Part shown: positions 1 through 7,239 of the stretch, piece after piece
How positions within the stretch are numbered: the first letter of the stretch is position 1
How the letters are laid out: each line of letters opens with the position of its first letter
Assembly: GCA_009663005.1 (NCBI GenBank)
Contig: CM018908.1
Coordinates: 7,502,258-7,512,257, forward strand
Reading direction: 5' to 3'
Origin: Actinidia chinensis
Taxonomy: Eukaryota; Streptophyta; Magnoliopsida; Ericales; Actinidiaceae
DNA length: 10,000 bases
Program-made: the position numbers and the translations under genes
Notes under the pieces: generated by a model
What the model saw: the letters and a program-made list of their open reading frames with translations, nothing else
Told to the model about the DNA's origin: nothing
The model's database searches: none

Positions 1-32
1 TTATCATTATCATGATATGTATGAAGTATGAT

Positions 33-63
33 CTAGGACTAGGACTAGGACTAGGACGAGGAC
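33..63. repeat. Hexamer tandem repeat (CTAGGA)n
   Basis: Four exact CTAGGA units run in succession and are followed by one CGAGGA variant. It is a simple short tandem repeat with no coding context, probably a slippage product. Confidence 0.9.
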
Positions 64-179
64 AAAACAAAATTATATTATTGGCTTTAGGAGTGCTTTT
101 CGTGTTTTTTCTAATGTTGATGATGTTGTTTGATTATGGGTGTTCAAAGATTGGATTAGGAGACATTTGAAGGATTCGA

Positions 180-228
180 AGACCGAATCGGTCTCTTCAG
201 CTGCAAAAAAATTGGGATCATATCCCAA
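180..228. other. Two short perfect inverted repeats
   Basis: The first palindrome has arms AGACCGA and TCGGTCT separated by one base (180-194). The second has arms TTGGGAT and ATCCCAA around a 3-base loop (212-228). They sit at the left side of AACCG/GGTT-containing sequence that resembles the subterminal parts of plant hAT-type elements. They could be relics of subterminal repeats or chance; no function is visible. Confidence 0.45.
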
Positions 229-720
229 CAATTTAAATCAATAAAATTGGATCAGAACTAAACCGTAAAAATCAGTTTAGTGCGGTTCTACAATTTCAAG
301 TTTTTTTTTTAAGAGTTAGATTATTTTGATATTCTACTCAGCATGTGTATATATTTTTACTATAGCAAAGCACATTTCCTAAAGCTAAAATTGATAAGTT
401 GGTTGAAGGTTGTAAGTTTAGCCTCAGGGTTGAATGTTTCCAAGTCCTTTTAAGGCCTCTTGTATTTTTATGTTATTTTACATAAAAAAAATACAATATT
501 AAAAACTAATAAATAATTACGTAACGGTTAGGCTAGACTTAGAACATTAATAACTAAGCTTTAAAATCGCAAACCGGACTATTTTTAAGTGTTCATCCAT
601 TTTTAGAATCGAAACCAAAACCAATGTTAGTGAAAACTTGGCCAAACTGACAATTTAAATCAAATTGGATCGTTTAAACTGTTCTATCGGTTTTTCTTTC
701 TTTATTTTTTTTCATCCCTA
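229..720. mobile_element. Degenerate hAT-like non-autonomous element sequence
   Basis: The right side ends TTTTTTCATCCCTA (about 706-719), whose reverse complement TAGGGATGAAAA fits the TAGGGRTG-type ends known for plant hAT elements. Inside lie AACCG and CGGTTT stretches. A block reading CAATTTAAATCA followed shortly by ATTGGATC occurs at 229-253 and again at 651-671, suggesting two related pieces. I could not find a convincing matching left end or an 8-bp target duplication: CAGGGTTGAATG near 426 is the best left candidate and its flank matches poorly. Treat the boundaries as unknown. Confidence 0.3.
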
Positions 721-1260
721 GCCTTGAGTTATTATGCAACGCTCTCGTGTAATTCACAATGTGTGTGTTGTAGTCAATTATTTATTTTGAATACCACGTA
801 GACAATGACATACAATACTCCTAAGTACCTAATAATTTCCTCTAGCCTGATACATGCCAGCACAAGGTTCTCAATGTGGGCTCAATTCAAGTCCAAAAAG
901 GCCTTGATTAGGCACGCATATATTATGAAGGTAAAACAATAATGCATGTTATGTATGAGTGGGAGGCGGGAACAAATTGAGGACAATTAAATAGTTACTT
1001 CGTCAAAACTTTGACTTGTCCATTATAAATCACGCCAATATCAAGTGCAATTATGTACCTAGATTGGCCAAAATATATGAACTCCACTCAAAATAGTAGA
1101 ATGCCTCACATTTAAAGCAATGAGGATGTTAAATCCGACCTTAAATTATTTTTATCTTATTATAGTAAAAAAGAATATATAAATACACCAGTGACATTTT
1201 TATAATTTTTGGGATTTTTACGAAAATAATTTTTTTATATAATTTTTTTTAATAAAATGG
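721..1260. other. Intergenic stretch, nothing definite
   Basis: No open frame, RNA gene or clear repeat was found. Around 1002-1028 there is TTTGACTTG (W-box-like core TTGAC) followed by CATTATAAATCA, which could mimic a plant promoter, but no coding exon follows. From about 1143 the sequence becomes strongly AT-rich. Confidence 0.5.
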
Positions 1261-1291
1261 AACAGAAAATTATACACATGTCCAATTTTAA

Positions 1292-1301
1292 GACACGTGT
1301 C
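1292..1301. promoter_or_regulatory. G-box-like palindrome GACACGTGTC
   Basis: This perfect 10-bp palindrome contains CACGTG, the core bound by plant bZIP and bHLH factors (established knowledge). It lies about 50 bp upstream of the TGA(G/C)TCA cluster. Whether it works as a regulatory site here is inference, since no gene is seen nearby. Confidence 0.35.
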
Positions 1302-1343
1302 AAGAGAGCATTGAATAGACCATGTGGAGCCATGAGAAACATG

Positions 1344-1464
1344 GTGGTGATGAGTCACCACAAACTTTAATGACTTGGGTGACTCATGGTAATGAGTCAC
1401 CATGTAAATGACTCACCACAAGTCACACAAGTCAACACTCTCAATTTGTATTTTCCATGACTCA
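1344..1464. promoter_or_regulatory. Cluster of five GCN4/AP-1-like TGA(G/C)TCA motifs
   Basis: TGAGTCA or TGACTCA occurs at 1351, 1380, 1393, 1409 and 1458, mostly inside the longer form ATGA(G/C)TCACCA. Two sites form a perfect inverted repeat with 10-bp arms (1378-1387 and 1392-1401, 4-base loop), and another sits in a 7-bp palindrome (1344-1361). This heptamer is the core bound by GCN4-like plant bZIP factors such as Opaque2. No downstream gene is visible, so the cluster may equally be a small satellite-like or retroelement-derived repeat. The minus-strand open frame across it is only a product of the repeats. Confidence 0.4.
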
Positions 1465-1505
1465 CCACAAGTCACACAAGTCAACACTCTCAATTTGTAT
1501 TTTCC
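1408..1505 (+). repeat. Perfect 49-bp tandem duplication
   Basis: The unit beginning ATGACTCACCACAAGTCAC and ending TTGTATTTTCC is present twice head to tail (1408-1456 and 1457-1505) with no mismatch. The identity suggests a recent duplication or slippage event. Each unit carries one TGACTCA motif, so the duplication increased the motif count. Confidence 0.95.
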
Positions 1506-1522
1506 AGCATTTTAGCTGGAAA
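1501..1522. other. Perfect hairpin, 8-bp stem and 6-base loop
   Basis: The arms TTTCCAGC (1501-1508) and GCTGGAAA (1515-1522) are exact reverse complements around ATTTTA. The left arm overlaps the last five bases of the second 49-bp unit. It is followed by a purine-rich GAGAGAGAG tract at 1535-1547. There is no U-tract, so it is not a terminator. Confidence 0.6.
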
Positions 1523-1960
1523 TCGTGCAAGAACAAGAGAGAGAGCAGTGAAGATATTCACTCGGTGCTTCTCCAAATCAGATAAAATCCTTTCCTCTTT
1601 CCTATATTTTCCATACATTTCTTCCACTTTAAAAAGTATGTAAACACTTGATATATAAATAATATACTCTATCATGATAGAAACTTCATAATATTTTGAA
1701 AATATGGCATGTATACACCGTTTTAGGACCGGAATACGAATAATGACTATGTCCTATTTTGCTTCCAAATCATAATTGGTGTTTTGGACATAATTCATTC
1801 ATATGACAATCTTGTGATTCGATTCAAATTGCATAGAATGGCTATCTCAATTTTCTACAATTTTGATTTTATGTATATATTTCAATTCAGAGGTTAAGTT
1901 ACCCAAAACAGATTTTGTAATTCAAGTCACGACAAATACTATACTCTATTTTTTTTTTCC
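1523..1960. other. Intergenic stretch, nothing definite
   Basis: The part to about 1630 (GAGAGAG tract, CT-rich stretch) resembles a transcribed leader of a retroelement or gene, but I see no start codon with an extended frame. The rest is AT-rich with no clear repeat. Confidence 0.45.
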
Positions 1961-1962
1961 AG

Positions 1963-2285
1963 TTGGACCGGTTGAGGCTAGAGCTCGACTGATTTGGAAT
2001 CTCTGTGTTACCGCTTTGCTAATGTTGAGCCGGTTGAACATTTTTTTCTCAACTGATAGAAGTCTACCCAATTAGTCATCTGCTCATGCTGGATTGGTCG
2101 AACTTTACTCTGGATTGGTCAAACATAACAATTTCAGCTAATGTTTCTCGGGATTGATCGAACTTTCGTTTGGACCGGTCAAACTTTTCAATTTTAGCTT
2201 CTACTTCCTTTGAATCGGTTGAACTTTTTTCTCAATTAATTGAACCTTTGTAAACCGATTGAACTTCTTCTCAACCAGTTGAGGC
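1963..2285 (+). repeat. Degenerate ~20-bp periodic GGACCGGTTGAAC-type repeat
   Basis: Variants of GGAYYGGTYGAACTTT start at about 2091, 2112, 2151, 2172, 2212, 2233, 2252 and 2272. The spacings are 21, 39, 21, 40, 21, 19 and 20, that is one or two steps of about 20 bp. Earlier related units occur near 1965 and 2027. The core CCGGTTGA is nearly self-complementary with TCAACCGG. Comparable GGTTGA/TCAACC-rich tracts are familiar in plant retrotransposon non-coding regions, but assigning this one to a family is inference. The plus-strand open frame over the start (1863-2075) is not supported as a gene. Confidence 0.6.
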
Positions 2286-2289
2286 CTAA

Positions 2290-2815
2290 AATTCTTTACA
2301 ACTTTTGACCAACTAAACCTCCATTGTTTGCACAATCCTCTGTCAGCAGATTTTTTTTCATTGAGAACATTTAAGTAAAAGACAAACCTTACCTCATTTT
2401 ACTTTAAGTTTACAATGTAAATAAGAAAATATCCCCAATTTTAATTTAATAAAAAATAAAAAAATATAATTCTTATTAATTAAAAATAAAATTTTAGTTT
2501 TAGTACAAAAAACGATTTTCGATAATTATTCTAAAAATGATTATTCTTGTTGTTGAAGGTGTAATAAAAATACCATGAAATTAGTTTTGACTATTTAATG
2601 TAAAAAGAGCAATTACCAAAAAAAATATTTTGTAGAAAATAATATTTTAAAAAATTATTTTTTCACACTTAACCAAATTTTAACAAAAAATAGTTTTTTA
2701 AGAAAATTTGTCCCTCTTGATACCCTTTACGCTCCTTCTAACCTTAGCCGAATTATGCCAAACAAATAATATGTACAAGGAAACAAATAAAGCGGAATAC
2801 TAAATTTTGAATTAT
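2290..2815. other. AT-rich intergenic stretch
   Basis: There are long A and T runs and recurring GAAAAT/ATTTTC and AAAATTATTTT patterns (2440-2710). No terminal inverted repeat with target duplication could be fixed, and no coding potential was seen. Confidence 0.5.
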
Positions 2816-3136
2816 TAATTACAGGACGGAACTCGAGGGATTATAGCTTACGTGCATACGCGAGAAGAAGTGAGATACGTTCCCGGTGAGTTTTGTTATG
2901 TGTGACTACTTAAAAGAGTTTTTATGATTAAAACATATGTTGTTTAATTTATTAAAACATGATGATGTTTTTCACATAAATGCCATGCTATATTTTGAAT
3001 GTGCCATGAATTATGAAAATTGAATTACTTTGAAACTTATGATTAGATGATACATGGTTCGAACGGGCCTCCAATGCTATATAGTTAAATCGTTTACGTG
3101 GCTCTATGTCCTATCACTACCCAAATGGGTGGGGGC
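2815..3136 (+). mobile_element. Possible Ty3/gypsy-type LTR fragment
   Basis: The segment reads ATTAATTACAG then GGACGGAACTCGAGGG, and ACGCGAGAAGAAGTGAGATACG then TTCCCGGTGAGTTTTG, followed by moderately GC-rich text ending CCCAAATGGGTGGGGGC. The combination of an acceptor-like TACAG, a short exon-like piece and a donor-like GGTGAGT is reminiscent of leader segments in plant Ty3/gypsy LTRs as I remember them. I see no TG..CA ends, primer-binding site or polypurine tract, so family and boundaries are unproven. The GGTTCGAAC at about 3056 resembles a tRNA T-loop but has no tRNA around it. Confidence 0.25.
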
Positions 3137-3142
3137 AAAAAT

Positions 3143-3161
3143 CTAACCCTAACCCTAACCC
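3143..3161 (-). repeat. Short interstitial telomere-like repeat (CCCTAA)3
   Basis: CTAACCCTAACCCTAACCC contains three copies of the 6-base unit CCCTAA, not the usual plant 7-base unit CCCTAAA. It lies at the junction between the possible LTR fragment and the following unique sequence. It may mark a repaired break or be chance. Confidence 0.6.
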
Positions 3162-3463
3162 ACCAAGCTAGTGCTATTCTATGAGGTCCAAATGCACAAA
3201 TATGAGTCGACCAATTTCAACATTGGAAATGGAATGAACGAGTTTGTCACAAGGCATATGTAAAGAAACTCATAGCCACTCATCAATGGCAGACAAATGG
3301 CTACGGACAAAATCAGCCCTTAATTTTGACATTTTTAGAACAACTCATACTACTAAATCAATCTTCAGGTGCGGGAAACAGCATTACAACAAATTTTGAA
3401 GAGATTAAAAAAACCATTTTACATGAAAAGCAATGACGAGCACGCATGAAAAGAGGAACTTAC

Positions 3464-3566
3464 CGGGTTGTTCGTAAGACAACAAGGTAAGGGTGATCGA
3501 TATCGACAAAGATGGAGATGCTGTCGGAGACACGAAGATAAAGGACGCGGTGATGGTTGGTTTCAT
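3464..3566 (-). other. Possible cryptic first exon with consensus splice donor
   Basis: On the minus strand an ATG at 3566 opens a frame that begins MKPTITASFIF, is serine and threonine rich, and runs 34 codons to a strong donor-type junction CCCG/GTAAGT (GT at 3463-3462). Read through without splicing, it stops after 53 codons. A TATA box and a GA tract lie upstream in the right order. No second exon is recognisable on the minus strand below 3464, where a telomere-like repeat and an oppositely oriented LTR-like fragment follow. It could be the first exon of a broken gene, or the promoter-leader part of a retroelement LTR. I recognise no protein family. Confidence 0.25.
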
Positions 3567-3578
3567 TTGGGTTAAGGG

Positions 3579-3645
3579 CTCTCTCTCTCTAGAATTCGAG
3601 ATGCAGGTTAACAGTTAGTCGGTTCGTATTTCCTATTTATACGGG
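3579..3645 (-). promoter_or_regulatory. Promoter-like TATA box plus GA tract, minus strand
   Basis: The minus strand reads CGTATAAATAGG (TATAAATA at 3641-3634), matching the plant TATA consensus. About 50 bp downstream is a (GA)6 tract (3590-3579), a common 5' leader feature, and then the ATG at 3566. This spacing is what a plant RNA polymerase II promoter shows. LTR promoters have the same layout, so the owner is uncertain. Confidence 0.4.
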
Positions 3646-3661
3646 AAGCTCGAACCCTTCA

Positions 3662-4062
3662 TTTTATTTACCAATTACGCCTAAGGGTAGGTTTGTCGCT
3701 TCGATTTTTGTGCCCTAATCGGCTTCATAAGCAAACCAGAAGTTAACACATGGCAATGGAAAAGACTGAAAGTGATCGCTTGCAGGAATTTTCGAATTAC
3801 TATAACCGGGTTCACAGCACCTTAACCGAGCTCATGCAAGCTGGAACATTTAAAGGGATAAAATATCCACAATTATTTCAAGCGAGCGCCACATAATTAC
3901 CATTAGACTATCCCCTATAACAAGTTTGGTGTAGCCACCTTAGTATGAACTTCGTGCACCAGCTAGCTATAACGAGTTGGCGAACAAATGATAGTGGACA
4001 CGTAAAATTTCATCTACTAACCGCACGATGGGTTCAATTTCTTATGATGTAAATAATCTAGC
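3662..4062. other. Intergenic stretch upstream of the minus-strand promoter
   Basis: This sequence is of more balanced composition than the surroundings, with no repeat, RNA gene or long frame seen. If the minus-strand TATA box is real, this would be its upstream region. Confidence 0.4.
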
Positions 4063-4878
4063 TGTTGGGGATTTATATTAAAAGACATGCTTGTTGTCTA
4101 ACTTTTGTCTTTTATAATACTTAGTTTTTTATTTTAATGAGATTCGTATGAGCAATGGCAACATTATATTATTATTTAATGATTGTGCTTGTGTCTCTTA
4201 TTCTATAAATTAAATGATTTTGGTGTGTAGAGAAACACTTACACACAGAAGATCGAATCCTTGTTTCTTCAAAATAGAATATAGCTTATCGTTCACAGTC
4301 TTAGATGGAATGAACACAACCATCAGTAGAACTGTAGGCAATATTTTAATAGGTTTGTCTTGACTATGAAAAATTGTGTAGTTCCAATTCCTTGCATTAT
4401 ATATTTTTTGTGTATTGAACAAGACCGTGTTGAGGTATTATTTTTATACTGACTATATAAAATAATGTATACCTCATGTTTATTATGAGTGCTTATACTC
4501 TTACTCGTGATATAATAATAAACACGTGTATTTAATATTTATTATTTTAATTCACAAAAGAGTTGAGATTCTTAAATGAGTCAATAAACTCAGTGATAGT
4601 CCAGTAATATTACGTGTATGATGAATTTAATTATTGAGGGAATCCACGTCCCCGTATAGGGATTGATGATACTCCCTTTTGAGGAACTTTAAGTTTTGAT
4701 TATGTCAAACTCTGCAAGTGAAATATGAATCTGCATATCAAATAAGTTAAGTGAAAGTCTTAGGAATTAAATAAGTTTATTAAATTTAATTTTTATAATT
4801 TAATCTTGATAGATTTGGTATCTGTCATCTTACGTGGGAGATAAATGGGGATTTAATAAAATGGAGCTTGAAATATAT

Positions 4879-4887
4879 CCTGGGTAT
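4879..4887 (+). repeat. Left target-site duplication of the hAT element
   Basis: CCTGGGTAT abuts the TAGG end and matches CCTGGTAT on the other side apart from one extra G. The single difference implies modest age. Confidence 0.75.
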
Positions 4888-5411
4888 TAGGTGGTGCTGC
4901 ACACGGGTCGGGTTGGGTCGTGTATGCGTCACGACCCAGACCACCCGACCATCCACGGTTCTAGAATTTTGGACTCGCAAACGAACCGACTGTCCCGGTG
5001 ACCCGAACTGACCCGAACCGCTCGGGTTTGGTTTGGTTCGATCGGTTTTCTTCGTTCGTCGATTATCGGGTTTTGTGTCGGGTCGGGTCGGGTCATTCTT
5101 CGATTTTTAAAAATATTTTCAACTTATCTATATAAAATAGGCACACTCAGTGTGGTAGAGGTGCAATTGTAACCCATATGATCGTTCTAGACTTTTCGGT
5201 TCTCAGCGGGTCCGGTTCCGGTCGGGTCTATTCTGGGTCCGGTTCTATTTCGTTCTCGGTCGATTCCGATTGGGTCGTTCTGGGTTAAAATCTTATAGAC
5301 CTAGAACCGAACGAACTCTCGGGTCTATAATTTTTAGACCCAGAACCAACCCAGGACATAAAAAAAACCGACCCAAGAGGTCGGGTGGGTATTTTGTGTT
5401 GGCGCCCCCTA
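4888..5411. mobile_element. Non-autonomous hAT-superfamily element (524 bp)
   Basis: The ends are imperfect inverted repeats: TAGGTGGTGCTG at the left and, reading inward from the right, TAGGGGGCGCCA. They are flanked by CCTGGGTAT (4879-4887) and CCTGGTAT (5412-5419), an 8-bp target duplication except for one extra G. TAGGG-like ends with 8-bp duplications define the hAT superfamily (established knowledge). The interior is GC-rich against AT-rich flanks, with about 15 GGGTC or GACCC pentamers, an expected subterminal transposase-binding pattern, and local hairpins at 4914-4938 (9-bp arms) and 5321-5341 (7-bp arms). It has no transposase frame and would need an enzyme supplied in trans. It inserted into the LTR-like sequence, so it is younger than that element. 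Confidence 0.8.
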
Positions 5412-5419
5412 CCTGGTAT
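5412..5419 (+). repeat. Right target-site duplication of the hAT element
   Basis: CCTGGTAT follows the terminal CCCCCTA directly. Its 8-bp length is the hAT hallmark. Confidence 0.75.
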
Positions 5420-5780
5420 AATAAGTAGTGCAATTTATTATTTAGTGCACCTAATTATAATTTACATAAATAGTGATTAAATCTTGGTTTGGATAGAATC
5501 CTTTTTTTTTTTTATTTGTGTAGAATCTCTTCATACTGAAGTCTCTGGTCCCTATTAATAGCTTATTATATGCGCTCTATATAGTCACTCGGGTTAAAAA
5601 ATATTCGGAGAACCTAACAACTGCCGAGCCCCACTGTCGAGATTGTGATCGGCGGTTGATACCTGTTGCTTTCAGAATCACCGAAGATATGATTCTCATT
5701 ATGTAGATTAGTTTTCTTCTGTTAATTATATCAGATCAATTTTTTTAGTATTATGCGTAATGCCGCTATAACTGGGTCAT

Positions 5781-6186
5781 GAACAATTTCACAATCCCCA
5801 TCAAATAGCTACCAACCACACCCTAGTAACAAGGTTTGATCAGGTCGTCTACTCATTGACACAACAGTTGATGTGTCCTCCTCGTGCCGAGCGACACTAC
5901 AAAATGGGGCGATGGGTATACTCTCTTTTGGACGAGTAATCCTTCTCACCCCTCTTTTCACCTTTTTTTTCTTAGAATCAAAGCTAGAACTCTATTTCTT
6001 GCTCTTCTTCTCTTGTTTTCTTCAATCACTGCTTGACTGTTTGAGAGCCGTCTCCAGAATAATTCCAGACGATCTTTTCACTGTTGTTGTCTTGTAGGTT
6101 TTGGCGCGAGCAGCGTGCAGATCCTTGAAAATCACTTGTCCAACCATTATTTTATTTGCATTCGATTTTCTTTCCATCCCAACAAC
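5781..6186. other. Intergenic stretch, no gene supported
   Basis: Two adjacent plus-strand frames (5873-6097 and 6101-6310) are open here, but their translations are leucine and phenylalanine rich because of CT/TTC-rich DNA, match nothing I know, and the second runs into a microsatellite and repeat. GACACA and TGTGTC form a small hairpin at 5859-5878. I assign no function. Confidence 0.5.
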
Positions 6187-6211
6187 ATCTATCATCTATC
6201 TATCTATCTAT
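6187..6211. repeat. ATCT microsatellite
   Basis: (ATCT)4.5 is perfect at 6194-6211 and is preceded by an interrupted copy. It directly abuts the left edge of the TTTGCACACTTG-type repeat, a common position for simple repeats at insertion borders. Confidence 0.85.
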
Positions 6212-6545
6212 AACCAAATTTGCCACAATCCAAAATTTGTACAATTTGAAACCAAAATTTTACATGTGGCACCATTAATACTAAATTTGCACAATTTTTT
6301 TTTTTACTAATTTTATATTCATATTGATCTTCATTGATATACTATCAATGAGCATGAGCCAAAAAAATAATTTTATTAAAAAATAAATATTTATACTAAA
6401 AGTTATATTATTTAATGTTTGAAACACAACAAATAAAAATCGATTTCACATCAGCACTAGAGTAGAGTGCTTTATAAAATCAAATTTTACACTTGTACCA
6501 AATTTACATACTTGTAGCAATTAAATCAAAATTTGCACACTTCCT
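6212..6545 (+). repeat. TTTGCAC-type repeat family, copy 1
   Basis: Short units such as AAATTTGCACAATT and ACACTTGTACCAAATTT surround an AT-rich core (6300-6476). The core carries TTCATTGATA, a run of A/T with TTATTAAAAAATAAATATTTAT, then AAACACAAC...CACATCAGC and GCTTTATAAA, in the same order as in three cores at 8163-9330. A perfect hairpin (arms TCATTGATA 6331-6339 and TATCAATGA 6343-6351) sits in the core. No terminal inverted repeats or coding frame were found, so the class is unknown. Confidence 0.75.
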
Positions 6546-7080
6546 TGCCGGTGGGGCATTCCCTTGTTTGGTTTATGATGGAAGATTGATGGGTCCCCTT
6601 CTTTGACACCAATCACCAGGGTAGCCAAGCTAATTTAACTGATCTAGTTATTTATCTTTCGTATCATTTTTGTTTTATATTTTTCTTCATGTTTCCCAAA
6701 ATACTGTTTTAGAAAACTGTTTTCGATAATTTTTTTTTAAAGAACTCACTTTTTCAGGAAACGTCGAAAGGATGTTTTCTAGTTTTCAAAACATTTTTTG
6801 GCACAAATATGAAAACGATTAGTGTTAATGATCTTTTCATTCTCTTTTGTTTTCAGAAACTCAGAAAATGGAAATGGAAGACAACATGGGAGGGGAGTTT
6901 ATGGAGGTTTGAGAGAGTGGTGAGAACCAACTGTTCCTGAGATGAAAGCTCAAGTTCATGCCAAGATTATGAGACAAAATGACATGTAATATAATTCTTT
7001 GGGTAGTTAACACTATTTTTGATTCTATCCATAACCTGTTACGAACCGCCAATTACACTGTATGTAGAATGATGTTTATA
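6546..7080. other. Intergenic stretch, no gene supported
   Basis: A GAAAACTGTTTTC-type low-complexity patch lies near 6700-6735. At 6846-6912 the text TTGTTTTCAG followed by AAACTCAGAAAATGG resembles an intron 3' end and a short terminal exon, whose ATG frame (6868-6912) has only 14 codons. Without an upstream exon this is not a gene call. Confidence 0.4.
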
Positions 7081-7100
7081 TAATTTCGGATATATGTACA

Positions 7101-7131
7101 TACATGTGTGTACATATAATTGATACATCTA

Positions 7132-7175
<44 letters not shown>

Positions 7176-7227
7176 TTTGGAATATATGAAAATACATGTG
7201 TGTACATATAATTGATACATCTAATAT
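7101..7227 (+). repeat. Perfect 35-bp direct repeats flanking a TA microsatellite
   Basis: TACATGTGTGTACATATAAT plus 15 further identical bases occurs at 7101-7135 and 7193-7227, offset by 92 bp. Similarity extends left of each copy (TCGGATATATG against TTGGAATATATG). Between them lies an uninterrupted TA run to 7173. This looks like a tandem duplication of a unit ending in TA repeats, the first TA run having expanded. Confidence 0.9.
7139..7173. repeat. (TA)n microsatellite
   Basis: About 16 uninterrupted AT dinucleotides lie here, between the two 35-bp repeats. It is likely polymorphic in length. Confidence 0.9.
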
Positions 7228-7239
7228 GTATATATATAC

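Larger units (their letters stand above)
4063..5780 (+). mobile_element. LTR-retrotransposon LTR-like sequence, interrupted by a hAT insertion
   Basis: The sequence begins TGTTGGGGATTTATATTA after CTAGC, a TG start typical of plant LTRs, especially Copia type. It is long, non-coding and AT-rich, with short stretches such as CCCGTATAGGGATTGATG that read like LTR text. After the inserted hAT element it continues into a promoter or leader-like part with CTCTATATAG (about 5575) and then GC-richer text (5610-5690). I could not fix a 3' CA end with a CTAGC duplication, nor a TGGTATCAGAGC primer-binding site. It may be a solo or truncated LTR; the right boundary given is approximate. Confidence 0.4.

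Noticed and set aside
1218..1403. Minus-strand open frame of 61 codons with a His-rich stretch
   Set aside because: The histidines come from the ATGAGTCACCA-type DNA repeats. There is no homology I can recognise, and the frame starts in the repeat block.
1490..1675. Minus-strand open frame of 61 codons
   Set aside because: It overlaps the duplication and hairpin and has no recognisable domain. Its length is easily reached by chance.
3048..3075. GGTTCGAAC resembling a tRNA T-loop or SINE B box
   Set aside because: No acceptor stem, anticodon arm or A box at the right distance.
4210..4422. Minus-strand open frame of 70 codons
   Set aside because: It lies in the middle of LTR-like non-coding sequence and shows no domain or codon pattern of a gene.
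5873..6310. Two adjacent plus-strand open frames, the first with a hydrophobic middle
   Set aside because: The hydrophobic residues come from CT/TTC-rich DNA. The second frame reads through a microsatellite and repeat. No family is recognised.
6846..6912. Possible last exon after TTGTTTTCAG
   Set aside because: Only 14 codons after the ATG, no upstream exon, and no polyadenylation context that stands out.
6861..7052. Minus-strand open frame of 63 codons
   Set aside because: No recognisable motif. The sequence on the other strand looks like intron and short-exon text just as much, and neither is supported.
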